A stretch of 64,000 bases of DNA, taken from positions 1 to 64,000 of the forward strand of contig JBBRQV010000001.1 of NCBI GenBank assembly GCA_038225955.1, written 5' to 3'. The DNA is from JAFDZO01 sp038225955. GTDB lineage: Bacteria; Bacteroidota; Ignavibacteria; Tepidaquicellales; Tepidaquicellaceae. A program made the translations under genes and the position numbers. Shown here one piece after another: positions 34,331 through 43,275 of this stretch (positions are counted from its first letter, which is position 1; the number at the start of each line of letters is the position of its first letter). The notes beneath the pieces were generated by a model, which saw only the letters and a list, made by a program, of their open reading frames with translations, was not told the DNA's origin and made no database searches.

Positions 34331-35188
34331 ATGAAAAAGAAGAACAATATTTATGATTCAATTACGCAGCTGTGGGTAAAATGCACTGGTAAACACATTA
34401 ACATAAAAGAATACGAATGGCTTGCAGGACCTTTAGGCGAACCTGATGAAATCGGCGCGGATTACTTTGAAAAATATGCAGTAAAAAATAATTATGAATT
34501 AAGAAAAAATATTTCAGGAACAGGACTTATTCCTGATTTTAGAAATTTAAAAAATGATGACTTCAATCCAGATGAAGTAGATGCTGAAATAAAAAATTTT
34601 TATGAAAAAACTACAGAGTACTCTCTTAATGTCTGGGCAAAATGGTCAGGCGTTTTCAAACCATTCGGATGGCTTTTGAATATTATCTTTGCAAGAAGAT
34701 TGCAGCAAATGAACATGCCCATAGCTGCCGATGAAACAAGCAAAGGAATGTCAAGCGAAGTTTATCACTTAATAGATAAGAAGTCCGGCGAAATAAAAGT
34801 AACCGGCTGGCTGAGAAAAAATCTTCTCACAGGAAATCTTATCTATGCAGGGTGCTACTCGCATTGCAAAGTACCCGAGGGTAATCTGAATTGTGTAAAA
34901 GTTGTTTTCCCGCTGCCAAACGGAAGTGCAACTATTATTTTAAAACCCATTAATTGCGAGAACGGCGCTTTGAAAATAATATCTTCGGGAAAGAGCATCG
35001 GAAGCCCCGGGTTTTATTTTATAGTATATGGTAAAGAAAATTCTGCATGGGTAAAGCACCTTAAAAATATGAAGGAAGTACTGCATGTTTACAAAGATTC
35101 TCAGGGTGTAATGAGAACTGACCACAACTTCCGCTTATTTGGATTAGAGTTTTTGCATCTTCATTATAAAATTACAAAGAAGAGTTAA
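34331..35188 (+). CDS. uncharacterised 285-residue protein
   Basis: No signal peptide or membrane segment is seen. The sequence has a helical first half with ending WAKWSGVFKPFGWLLNIIFARRLQQMN. The second half is beta-rich (EIKVTGWLRKNLLTGNLIYAG, NCVKVVFPLPNGSATIILKP) and ends in a conserved-looking FRLFGLEFLHLHYKI. I recall this last type of motif from uncharacterised bacterial proteins but cannot name the family. An esterase or lipid-binding fold is possible. It ends four bases before the convergent cytochrome gene, so the two mRNAs overlap. Confidence 0.65.
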   Translation: MKKKNNIYDSITQLWVKCTGKHINIKEYEWLAGPLGEPDEIGADYFEKYAVKNNYELRKNISGTGLIPDFRNLKNDDFNPDEVDAEIKNFYEKTTEYSLNVWAKWSGVFKPFGWLLNIIFARRLQQMNMPIAADETSKGMSSEVYHLIDKKSGEIKVTGWLRKNLLTGNLIYAGCYSHCKVPEGNLNCVKVVFPLPNGSATIILKPINCENGALKIISSGKSIGSPGFYFIVYGKENSAWVKHLKNMKEVLHVYKDSQGVMRTDHNFRLFGLEFLHLHYKITKKS

Positions 35189-35191
35189 GTA

Positions 35192-35611
35192 TTATTTCAA
35201 TGTCTTTAAATATTCTATTAAATCGTTTTTATCTTTATCTGACATTTTCCAAATTACACCGGTTTTTGCTTTTGTGCCATCACTCATGATTTCTTCATCT
35301 AAAAATCTTTTCAACAAGTCTTCTGTATAAGGAACGCTGTGTAAACCTGCATCGGATAAATCTTTAAACTTTATTGAACCCGTTGGACCCATTTTTCTGT
35401 TGGGCTTTCCCTCTCCCATATCGCCATGACAGTGCGAGCAGGAATGAACCATTCCGCTCATATCGGATTTATCCATATCCTGAACCACTTCGCCCTTTAA
35501 ATTCAATCCTGTATTGAAAATTGATTCTCCATTTTTAACATCAAAATCGCTATTATTTAAAGTTAAAAGTGTTAACAGGAAACCTGTTAATGCTAAAATT
35601 CCAATTTTCAT
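35192..35611 (-). CDS. small cytochrome c family protein
   Basis: This 139-residue protein has an N-terminal export signal (MKIGILALTGFLLTLLTL). A single haem c motif CSHCH is at about residue 58 in SGMVHSCSHCHGDMGEG, and a possible axial Met lies in GVIWKMSDKDKNDL near the C-terminus. The length and single haem fit a periplasmic class I mono-haem cytochrome. MGPTGSIKFKDLSDAG supplies the loop between. It likely carries electrons in the periplasm, perhaps to a terminal oxidase, and the partner is not in the window. No operon partner is evident. Confidence 0.87.
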   Translation of the reverse strand: MKIGILALTGFLLTLLTLNNSDFDVKNGESIFNTGLNLKGEVVQDMDKSDMSGMVHSCSHCHGDMGEGKPNRKMGPTGSIKFKDLSDAGLHSVPYTEDLLKRFLDEEIMSDGTKAKTGVIWKMSDKDKNDLIEYLKTLK

Positions 35612-35816
35612 AATTTTATTCCTCTTTTATAGTTCTTATTCGTATTCTTTTGGGATAAGATTCGATTTTCAAATGTAGTTTTCACCTTTTAATAATTATT
35701 TTTGCGTAATTTAAAACCCTGTGCTCTAAATATACGGAAAAATCTTAATTGTTAATTGCCCCCTCTTAATCTATATTTGTTCTTTGCAAAAATTACAACC
35801 CTACTTTTCAACTCAC

Positions 35817-37511
35817 ATGAAGTTTTCAGATTTTGAGTATTCCCGTCCTGATTTAAATCTTATCGGACAAACTATACAAAAAGATTTAAAAGGGTTTAAT
35901 AATGCCGAGTCAGCAGATACCCAGTGCCGGATTATTGAAAACATTAACGCTGTAAGAAAGAATTTTTCTACGATGTTTAATATTGCTTCGGTTAATTATT
36001 CTATCGATACGAACAATATGTTTTACGAAGAAGAAAAAAAATTCTTCGATGACAATTCACCAATCTTCTCAGGATTCATTTCAGAATATTACAAAGCTTT
36101 AGTTCAGTCAAAATTCAAAGATGAACTTCAGAAAAAATTCGGCAAACTTTTATTCGCAGTTGCAGAGTGTTACATAAAATCGTATGATCCTTCCATTAAC
36201 GAAGATCTCGTACACGAGAACGAACTTTGCACCGAGTACAATAAGCTGATTGCTTCTGCAAAAATCTTCTACGACGGCGAAGAAAGAAACATTGCCGGAA
36301 TGGAACCGTTTATGCTCTCAACAGATAGAGCAAAACGTAAAGAAGCAAACGAAATAAAATGGAAATACTATGCAGATAATGCCAAACAGCTTGATAGGAT
36401 TTTTGACGACCTTGTAAAAATCCGTAATACTATGGCTCAAAAACTTGGCTATAAAAACTTCGTAGAGCTTGGCTACTATAGAATGGGACGAACAGATTAC
36501 AATGCTGAAGATGTAAAACGATTCAGAAATTATGTAAAAAAATATGCAGTGCCGATTGCTGCAAAGTTAAAACAAAGACAGGCAAACAGACTCGGACTTG
36601 AAACACTTGAATACTTCGACGGCGCGCTTGATTTTAATTCAGGCAATGCTACTCCAAAAGGAACTCCCGAATGGATTTTAGAAAATGCAAGAAAAATGTA
36701 CGAAGAGCTATCCAATGAAACAGGAGAGTTTTTTAATTTTATGGTAAAGAACGAACTGATGGACCTTGTGAATAAAAAAGGAAAAGAAGCCGGCGGCTAC
36801 TGTACATTTATAGAAGATTATAAGTCACCATTTATCTTCTCAAACTTCAACGGAACATCGCACGATATCGTAGTTCTTACCCATGAAGCAGGACATGCAT
36901 TCCAGGCATACTGCAGCAGGAATTTTAATATTGTTGAATATCATAATCCTACAATGGAGGCGTGCGAGATTCACTCGATGAGCATGGAGCTTCTTACATG
37001 GCCGTGGATGCAGTCTTTCTTTAAAGAAGATACGGAGAAATTTAAATTTTCAGCTATTAACGGATGCATGATTTTTATTCCTTACGGAACGGCAGTAGAT
37101 GAATTCCAGCATTATGTTTACGAAAATCCGGATGCTACTCCTGAAGAAAGAAAGACATGCTGGAGAAAAACTGAGAAAAAATATTTACCTCTGCTTGATT
37201 ATATAGACAACGACTATCTTGAGAACGGCGGCAGATGGCAGGCGCAAAGACACATTTACGAAAGTCCTTTCTACTATATAGATTATTGCTTAGCGCAGAT
37301 AAGTGCATTTGAGTTTTGGAGAAAATCAAATGAGAACCGCGAAACTGCAATGGTAGATTATATTAAACTTTGCAAAGAAGGCGGCAGCCAATCGTACACC
37401 GAACTGTTGAAAGTTCCAAAGCTGGGCTCACCATTTATTGAAGAATGCTTTGAGCAAAACGTAAGCTATGTTGAGAACTGGCTCGATAAAGTTGACGACT
37501 TAGCTCTCTAA
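35817..37511 (+). CDS. M3 family oligoendopeptidase
   Basis: This 564-residue zinc peptidase starts at ATG 35817 (MKFSDFEYSRPDL). A TTG-initiated frame 33 bases upstream adds only a non-conserved stretch. The active site is THEAGHAFQAY with His356, Glu357 and His360, and the third ligand Glu lies in NPTMEACEIHSMSMELL about 28 residues later, as in thimet/oligoendopeptidase F enzymes. PFYYIDYCLAQISAFEFW near the C-terminus is another family hallmark. It degrades short peptides in the cytoplasm, with no signal peptide. Length and motifs match the pz-peptidase/M3 group. It has its own terminator. Confidence 0.94.
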   Translation: MKFSDFEYSRPDLNLIGQTIQKDLKGFNNAESADTQCRIIENINAVRKNFSTMFNIASVNYSIDTNNMFYEEEKKFFDDNSPIFSGFISEYYKALVQSKFKDELQKKFGKLLFAVAECYIKSYDPSINEDLVHENELCTEYNKLIASAKIFYDGEERNIAGMEPFMLSTDRAKRKEANEIKWKYYADNAKQLDRIFDDLVKIRNTMAQKLGYKNFVELGYYRMGRTDYNAEDVKRFRNYVKKYAVPIAAKLKQRQANRLGLETLEYFDGALDFNSGNATPKGTPEWILENARKMYEELSNETGEFFNFMVKNELMDLVNKKGKEAGGYCTFIEDYKSPFIFSNFNGTSHDIVVLTHEAGHAFQAYCSRNFNIVEYHNPTMEACEIHSMSMELLTWPWMQSFFKEDTEKFKFSAINGCMIFIPYGTAVDEFQHYVYENPDATPEERKTCWRKTEKKYLPLLDYIDNDYLENGGRWQAQRHIYESPFYYIDYCLAQISAFEFWRKSNENRETAMVDYIKLCKEGGSQSYTELLKVPKLGSPFIEECFEQNVSYVENWLDKVDDLAL

Positions 37512-37534
37512 TTATAATCATTGAATTACATTTT

Positions 37535-37564
37535 AATCCGGCAGCAAGTTATTGCTTCCGGATT
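37535..37564 (+). terminator. terminator of the M3 peptidase gene
   Basis: AATCCGG and CCGGATT form the outer stem and AGCAA/TTGCT the inner stem around GTTA, followed by eight T residues. Confidence 0.92.
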
Positions 37565-37594
37565 TTTTTTCACTACTAATAGGTTAAATTATTT

Positions 37595-37780
37595 ATGCAG
37601 CAAATAGAACACGAATTCACCTGTCCATATTGCTTTGAGAAAATCTCAATTCTGATTGACCCAACTGAAGAGCCTCAGGCATACGTTGAGGACTGCGAAG
37701 TCTGCTGTAATCCTATGGCTATAGCCTGTGAAGTTAAAGACGGCGAAGTAATTGATTTTGAAGCATATCAGATGGAGTAG
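37595..37780 (+). CDS. CPXCG-motif cysteine-rich small protein
   Basis: This 61-residue protein has two cysteine pairs, FTCPYCFEKI (C10, C13) and DCEVCCNPM (C34, C37), which form a zinc-ribbon-like site. EDCEVCCNP with a Pro and acidic surroundings matches the CPXCG-type small proteins found in many bacteria. The specific function is not established. It starts 84 bases after the M3 gene and beyond its terminator, so it has its own promoter. It is followed by the 635-base spacer that holds the cloverleaf element. Confidence 0.85.
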   Translation: MQQIEHEFTCPYCFEKISILIDPTEEPQAYVEDCEVCCNPMAIACEVKDGEVIDFEAYQME

Positions 37781-38415
37781 TTCTACATTGCTCGTTTTCA
37801 GTTCTCCGAATAGTCGCATTATTGTAACATTTTATAAAAGCCTTCCTTTTAACTATCCATCCCGATTGTAACATTATTGTCACATTTTGTTTTCACAATT
37901 TCCAACCTACTTTTTAAATAGTCGGGAAATGGTCGGATTTTGTTTTTCATTTATACCACCACCCTAATCCCTTCCTTACAAAGTAGAGGGAAACTTCATG
38001 GCGCCTCCCGAACCTCCGGTTCGGACACTCAAATTATAGAATTGAAAATTCAATTCTATAATTTGAGTGTGTCCCGCTTTGCGGGACGAGGCGCCACACC
38101 GCAAGCCAATGGTCGGAAAACAGTCGGATTTCATTTCATCATTATTGTAAAAACAATACGGTCAATTTTTATTTTCCGTCTTTGACGGATTTTTGATGGA
38201 TTTTGTTTTCATCCCCACTTGCCAGGGCTACAAAATAGTTTTTTCAATTAACAATTTACACAACCCTACTTTACAAACTTTATGAACTTTACAAACCTTT
38301 AACCATTAAACAAAAATACCATATTCAATTTAATTTTCAAAACCTTTCCTACCCATCCCTACTAATAGGGAGATTTATACATTCAAAATTTTTCTAAATA
38401 TTCGTATTTTACATT
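37781..38415. other. long intergenic region without genes, holding the cloverleaf
   Basis: No credible gene is seen. An 81-codon frame at 37940 runs through the palindromic element and is not coding. Besides the 98-nt element, the spacer contains a TGTAACATTATTGTCACA near-palindrome at 37868 (one mismatch, CRP-like) and CCCTA-CTAA-TAGGG at 38357. It also has three similar CGGATTT(T/C) stretches (37934, 38123, 38186) that look like low-complexity copies of one sequence. The last 40 bases before the trhO start are A/T-rich and should hold its promoter. Confidence 0.5.
37999..38096. repeat. 98-nt perfect cloverleaf (four-way junction) palindromic element
   Basis: The outer stem TGGCGCCTC (37999) pairs with GAGGCGCCA (38088) over 9 bp. 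Inside it, three hairpins follow each other directly. CCGAACC-TCC-GGTTCGG occupies 38008-38024. ACACTCAAATTATAGAATTG... with its complement occupies 38025-38070 (22-bp arms, two-base loop). GTCCCGC-TTT-GCGGGAC occupies 38071-38087. There are no mismatches, and no unpaired bases remain at the junction: the ends of each arm are adjacent. It lies in a gene-free region and has no second copy in the window. This looks like a mobile or processed palindromic element, or a DNA/RNA structure recognised by a protein, rather than a terminator. Confidence 0.85.
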
Positions 38416-39357
38416 GTGAAAAGAAACACGCAGCCTACACGGCCATATAGAATCCTGCTTTATTATCTTTATACCAAAATAGAGGACTCCGAAAAATATA
38501 CTGAGCTTCATTTGAAGTTCTGTAAATCGCTTGGGGTACTCGGCAGAATTATTATTGCCGACGAAGGAATTAACGGAACGATTTCCGGAACTCCTAATCA
38601 GACGGACGCATATATTGCTGCAATGCGCATGGATCCACGCTTTTTAAATATGGAATTCAAAATCGATGAAGCAGATGAGCATGCATTCAAAAAAATGTTC
38701 GTGCGTCACCGAAGAGAAATAGTAACAATGAATCTTGATGATGATATTGACCCAAACAAACTCAGCGGTAAAAAACTTAAGCCGAAAGATTTTTACGAAG
38801 CGCTTCAAAGAGATGATGTTGTTATTGTAGATGGAAGAAATGATTATGAATATGATATCGGGCATTTCCCGAATGCGATTCGTCCTGAAGTAACTGTATT
38901 CAAGGAGTTTCCTGAGTGGATTAGAAAAAATCGCGAGATGTTCGAAGGGAAAAAAATTCTTGCTTACTGCACGGGAGGAATAAGATGTGAAAAACTTACC
39001 GGACTTTTTTTAAAAGAAGGATTTGAAGATGTAAATCATCTTCACGGCGGAATAATAAATTACGGACACGATAAACAAGTACAAGGCAAAGGATGGCTTG
39101 GCAAGTGCTATGTCTTCGATGAACGAATTTCAGTCGATATAAATAAAGCCGAACCGCACCAGATAGTTTCGCATTGCTTTCACTGTAACGAACCTTGCGA
39201 GAGATATGTAAACTGCGCTATGTACGAGTGCCACGAGCAATTCATCTGCTGTGAAGAGTGCGACGTAAAGTTCAAACGCTCCTGCTGTGAAGAGCATAGA
39301 AACTCAGAGCGCAACGAGTATAATATAAAAGGACGCGAAGCTTCTACTTCAGCTTAA
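38416..39357 (+). CDS. trhO: tRNA uridine(34) hydroxylase TrhO (YceA-type rhodanese)
   Basis: This 313-residue protein starts at GTG. An N-terminal acylphosphatase-like region holds IIADEGINGTISG, a signature of YceA. It is followed by a rhodanese domain with catalytic loop AYCTGGIRCEK (Cys185) and then a C-terminal cysteine-rich zinc-like region: HCFHCNEPC, VNCAMYECHEQFICCEEC, FKRSCCEEH. These features define TrhO, which makes 5-hydroxyuridine at tRNA position 34 using oxygen. It overlaps the 3' end of the convergent DUF4153 gene by 14 bases. Length is as expected. Confidence 0.95.
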   Translation: MKRNTQPTRPYRILLYYLYTKIEDSEKYTELHLKFCKSLGVLGRIIIADEGINGTISGTPNQTDAYIAAMRMDPRFLNMEFKIDEADEHAFKKMFVRHRREIVTMNLDDDIDPNKLSGKKLKPKDFYEALQRDDVVIVDGRNDYEYDIGHFPNAIRPEVTVFKEFPEWIRKNREMFEGKKILAYCTGGIRCEKLTGLFLKEGFEDVNHLHGGIINYGHDKQVQGKGWLGKCYVFDERISVDINKAEPHQIVSHCFHCNEPCERYVNCAMYECHEQFICCEECDVKFKRSCCEEHRNSERNEYNIKGREASTSA

Positions 39358-41221
39358 TAAAAGCGTCTCCCCGTAAACTATTAACAATTGGAGTACCGTT
39401 TTTAATATCTCCGTATAAGTTTTCTAAATTCAATTGAAATTTAATTTTTTCGTTTTCAATTCTTATAATACCTTGCTCTACGGGAAACTTTGTGTAATTA
39501 TCTATATCGCCTAAATTCCCAATAAACCTACCAAAATCAAAATCTGCAATTTCTTTATTATTTAAAATTATTTTCATTATACATGAGTTTTCCTCTATTT
39601 GAAATTTAATTCTATCGCTATCCTGTAAAGAAATAACAGAGGTGTCTGCATTTATATTTTTATTAATAATTGAAACCGGAATTAAATAATTAAAACCTTT
39701 TAAATCAATAATTTTGCTTTTCTCAAAATCACAATTGAAATATCTGTTAAATTGCTCGCCAGGATTTGATTCCCTGTAGTAAGATTTATATTTTAATCCC
39801 ATCAATTTCATCACTGCAGTTGATTGCTCAAATCTGCTTTTTGTAATAATTGTATCTAACTTCACGTCAAACCATTTCTGAATAGAACTCATTTCATTTC
39901 TCTCAGCAAGAAAATCCATGACTGAACTTATGTTTCCAACAACTGAATCACTTATATTTGAACGAATTTCTGGTATAGGTGAAGGAACTCCATCGTCTCT
40001 TGGAATATATTTATCAACTACGACTACAATCTTTTCTTTTTGTAAAATTTTATTCTCAGTTAATATTTTTTCCAATCTGTTCATCTGACTTCTTTGGGAA
40101 ACAGAAAATGCTCCCCATGGACCGAACGACGTTGCAAAGCAAAGCAAACAAAGTGTTATAGGAATTATTTTTATATTTTTTGTATTACTGATTAAAAAAT
40201 ACAGGGCAATAAACGAAAGCCAGAATGCAAGAACAAAAACAAAATACCTTTTCTCTGTTATTCCGTACGCAAACAATCGTGTAAGAATAGCTATGAACAA
40301 CAAAACTATTAAGGGAAGCAGCGCTATATAAAATGATTTCGAAAAAACTTTTATCCATTTATTCTCTTCATAGTTTCTTATCGGATAAATCAAAAGAAGT
40401 GAAAAAATTCCGGCTATAGAAAAGCATAGTATCAGATATGAAACCCACCCCACAGGTAAATTCCACTGTATAATTATCTTACCCATGTACATGTATAGTA
40501 TTACAAGATATGTTGTTACAAGCGGGAGCAGAACGAATTGTGTAAATATTTTTAAACTCTTGGGGTAAATTTCCTCTTCATAAAAACTATTCAGGTTTTC
40601 AGGAATACCGGCAAGAAAGAACCAGGTATTGAAAACTCCGAGTATAAAGAAAAATAACTGCGGGTAAATTTTCCCGTTTATATGAGCGTTAAATAATTCA
40701 TTAAAGGAAAGTATTGCAACACATAACCCGGCATATAAAACTCCCGAAAACAATACAGAAGTAAGGATGCGGAGAAAGAATAATTTATTGAACCGCCAGA
40801 AAGCATCTATGTTTTGCTGATGCTCTGCATCCTTACTCATAAATGCAGTAAATGAAACAAGGAAATGAAATCCCAAAGCAAAAAGTATAAAGCGGGTTAT
40901 ATCAACGACACTTAAATCCTTAGGCAGCCAGAAATAATATGCGATAAGAAAAAGAACTCCAATTCCCTGCGTAATATAATTTTTAATAGGCTCAAGCTTG
41001 AATATTTCGTTGCGCATAGTAAGCGAGAGCAGAAACGAAATTCCCAGGCCGCAGCACATAACAGTATTATACAAAAACTGATAATCTTTGGAGCCAGCTT
41101 CAATATCGATAACATAAATCATTATAAATGCTCCGAGCATTGAAGCTAATATTACAAACGGAAATCTTTGCAGTGTTTCCATTGCTTCTTCATAAAGCTT
41201 TGTAAGGGATGGGATTTTCAT
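39344..41221 (-). CDS. DUF4153-family integral membrane protein
   Basis: This 625-residue protein has about ten to eleven membrane segments in residues 20-380, including FPFVILASMLGAFIMIYVI, FLRILTSVLFSGVLYAGLCV and YFVFVLAFWLSFIALYFLI. A soluble C-terminal part of about 240 residues follows (GAFSVSQRSQMNRLEKILTENK onward). The pattern of a helical membrane half with WNLPVGWVSYLILCF and FGPWGAFSVSQRSQ fits the Bacteroidota DUF4153 proteins. The function is unknown. The C-terminal domain is beta-rich and faces the cytoplasm or periplasm. The 3' end overlaps trhO by 14 bases. Confidence 0.8.
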   Translation of the reverse strand: MKIPSLTKLYEEAMETLQRFPFVILASMLGAFIMIYVIDIEAGSKDYQFLYNTVMCCGLGISFLLSLTMRNEIFKLEPIKNYITQGIGVLFLIAYYFWLPKDLSVVDITRFILFALGFHFLVSFTAFMSKDAEHQQNIDAFWRFNKLFFLRILTSVLFSGVLYAGLCVAILSFNELFNAHINGKIYPQLFFFILGVFNTWFFLAGIPENLNSFYEEEIYPKSLKIFTQFVLLPLVTTYLVILYMYMGKIIIQWNLPVGWVSYLILCFSIAGIFSLLLIYPIRNYEENKWIKVFSKSFYIALLPLIVLLFIAILTRLFAYGITEKRYFVFVLAFWLSFIALYFLISNTKNIKIIPITLCLLCFATSFGPWGAFSVSQRSQMNRLEKILTENKILQKEKIVVVVDKYIPRDDGVPSPIPEIRSNISDSVVGNISSVMDFLAERNEMSSIQKWFDVKLDTIITKSRFEQSTAVMKLMGLKYKSYYRESNPGEQFNRYFNCDFEKSKIIDLKGFNYLIPVSIINKNINADTSVISLQDSDRIKFQIEENSCIMKIILNNKEIADFDFGRFIGNLGDIDNYTKFPVEQGIIRIENEKIKFQLNLENLYGDIKNGTPIVNSLRGDAFIKLK

Positions 41222-41440
41222 ATTAAATTTATACTTGCTGGATTATACTCTGATTTTACAAAATTGTCTTTTAAACTTTACCACATTTATACAAATTTTA
41301 ATGTTACAAAAAGTACTTTGTGATACAAAGCTACCTTAAGAATTAACGTAAATCAAGATAATATGTTTCAGCCCAGCACTTATGAAAACTTTAGATTCAT
41401 TCACTCCTTTTTTGGAGAAATTGTTTTCAATTTTATATTC

Positions 41441-43117
41441 TTATTGCTCTCTCCAATCATATTTTTTTAGAACATCCCAAACTTCCTGTGATTTGATTCT
41501 TTTGGCCATAGTATAAAGGATTGAATATGGAGCTGAAACAGAAAAAAGACTGTCTTTATTTCCTTTCATTATTTCATCGCAAAGATTTTTACAACGGAAT
41601 ATATGTTTATCAAGAAATTCTGCTTTCTTGATAATGAAAAAATCTTCTTGCATTTGAAAAGCCAATGCAACACTATTAAATAAGTTCAAATCTATAGCAA
41701 TATTTCTTGTTTTAAGCATTCTATTGATTTTCCCTTTTATGTTTTCAACGTACTCCAAGTCAGGTTCACTTTCCTTAAGAAAAATTGTATAAAGATAAGT
41801 GATATAAATGTTGCACAAAATATGAGGGGAAATATTCTCTTTCATATTAAGCATAATGTTAGCGAGCACTTTTTGGAAATCATCTAGTGTAGATGTTTCA
41901 GGCGCAACAAATAAAGGCATCAACTCATTTGTATTTTCAAACTTCAGAATTTTCCCAAAAATTTTTTCGTTTTCTATCTGATAATATGTAAGCATAGTGA
42001 AAGATTTATTCCCCGACATTACCGCATTTGCCAAAGCATGTTTCATCAAACTGTCCGTATTTCTAATTTCGTCGCTATATGACATAATATGTACATAATA
42101 TTTAATCATCATAAAGGTTTGGGAACTGTACATAGAAGCATCTGTGCAAATTTCATAACACTCTTTTATTTTCCGCTCTGCCTCTGCGCGTTTTCCTTTA
42201 TTTCCGTTAAATTCTATTAATATGAGATAGGATTTTGCAAGCGCAACAGTATGATGTTTTCCTTCTTTCTCGGCTTTACTAATAATTTCAACACAAAGTT
42301 TTTGAAGCTTATCATAATTATTTAATCTGAACAGAATAAGTGCAATAAAAAGCGGAATACCGTACCTGTGAAACTCGTTATCATATTCCTTTACTATTTC
42401 GTAAGCAGCATACAGATTATTAAGCGCAGAATTATAATTTTTATCACTTATTAATTTGAATATATGTTTGTATGCACGTGTAAGAAATATTTTTATATTC
42501 AGAATTGCTTCCTCTGCCTCTGAGAGTTTATACTTGTTTTTTGATTTATAAAATATTTCAAGCTTATTAAAGAAACTCAGAAACTGCGAATAGTTTCTTT
42601 GAATATAATAATAATTGGCAAGTGCCTCTGTGCTCTCAAATTCGTAGAGAAATAGCTGAGATTGATTCAGATTAAAATTCTTCATTAATTCTTTTTTGTC
42701 TTTATCTATCTGGCTAAGAAAGTTAAGATGAAATGTTTTCATCTCTTTTTTCATACCTATCGCATTCATCTTTCTTGCTTTCACAAAATCAAATTCCAGA
42801 TCACTTCCGTTAAAATTTTCTTTAAGCGATTTTTCTATTTCTTCCCAACCAAAAACAAATTTTCTGTAATCTGCTAAAAGACGCGACTTCAATGTATCAA
42901 GCTCACCGTTTTTAATTTGCATTTCTTTACATATAGCATCTGCATCCCAATCGTTAATTCTATCGGAATCAATTAATCTATAAATAATTTTTAAAAGCTG
43001 AACGTTCTTTTGGCCGGATGCATTTTTTCTGCTGAGAAGTTTATTGAGATATGCTTCCCTCTTTTGGGAGTCAATAACGGAGAATTCGAGAAGATAGTTT
43101 AAAGAAGCTTTATTCAT
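41441..43117 (-). CDS. uncharacterised all-helical protein, 558 residues
   Basis: No family is recognised. The cytoplasmic protein is nearly all helical, with Lys/Glu-rich amphipathic helices such as IKIFLTRAYKHIFKLISDKNYNSA, KLCVEIISKAEKEGKHHTVALAKSYLILIEF and RAEAERKIKECYEICTDASM. Their spacing suggests tandem TPR-like hairpins (Ala and Tyr/Leu positions). It resembles the 490-residue protein at 8732 in size, composition and fold, though I cannot align them confidently. It is divergent from asnS with 158 bases between them. Confidence 0.65.
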   Translation of the reverse strand: MNKASLNYLLEFSVIDSQKREAYLNKLLSRKNASGQKNVQLLKIIYRLIDSDRINDWDADAICKEMQIKNGELDTLKSRLLADYRKFVFGWEEIEKSLKENFNGSDLEFDFVKARKMNAIGMKKEMKTFHLNFLSQIDKDKKELMKNFNLNQSQLFLYEFESTEALANYYYIQRNYSQFLSFFNKLEIFYKSKNKYKLSEAEEAILNIKIFLTRAYKHIFKLISDKNYNSALNNLYAAYEIVKEYDNEFHRYGIPLFIALILFRLNNYDKLQKLCVEIISKAEKEGKHHTVALAKSYLILIEFNGNKGKRAEAERKIKECYEICTDASMYSSQTFMMIKYYVHIMSYSDEIRNTDSLMKHALANAVMSGNKSFTMLTYYQIENEKIFGKILKFENTNELMPLFVAPETSTLDDFQKVLANIMLNMKENISPHILCNIYITYLYTIFLKESEPDLEYVENIKGKINRMLKTRNIAIDLNLFNSVALAFQMQEDFFIIKKAEFLDKHIFRCKNLCDEIMKGNKDSLFSVSAPYSILYTMAKRIKSQEVWDVLKKYDWREQ

Positions 43118-43275
43118 TTGGGGTTATATCTTTACAACTAATAGTTTCTCAATATAGGAAGTATTTCCGAAATAATCGTTTTAAATAATCGGGTTTTTAT
43201 AGATTTTCTAATCCATTTAATTAAACCTCTATATTCGTTAATTTTACCCATTAAATTTAATTCAATCTCACTATA

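Noticed and set aside
35784..37511. TTG-initiated longer M3 peptidase
   Set aside because: The extra 11 codons are low-complexity. ATG 35817 opens directly into conserved sequence.
37940..38185. 81-codon open frame across the cloverleaf
   Set aside because: It is translated palindrome with no domain, and its frame depends on the inverted repeat itself.
39344..39357. Overlap of trhO and the DUF4153 gene as a possible frameshift
   Set aside because: The overlap is a simple 14-base convergent overlap. Both proteins end normally.
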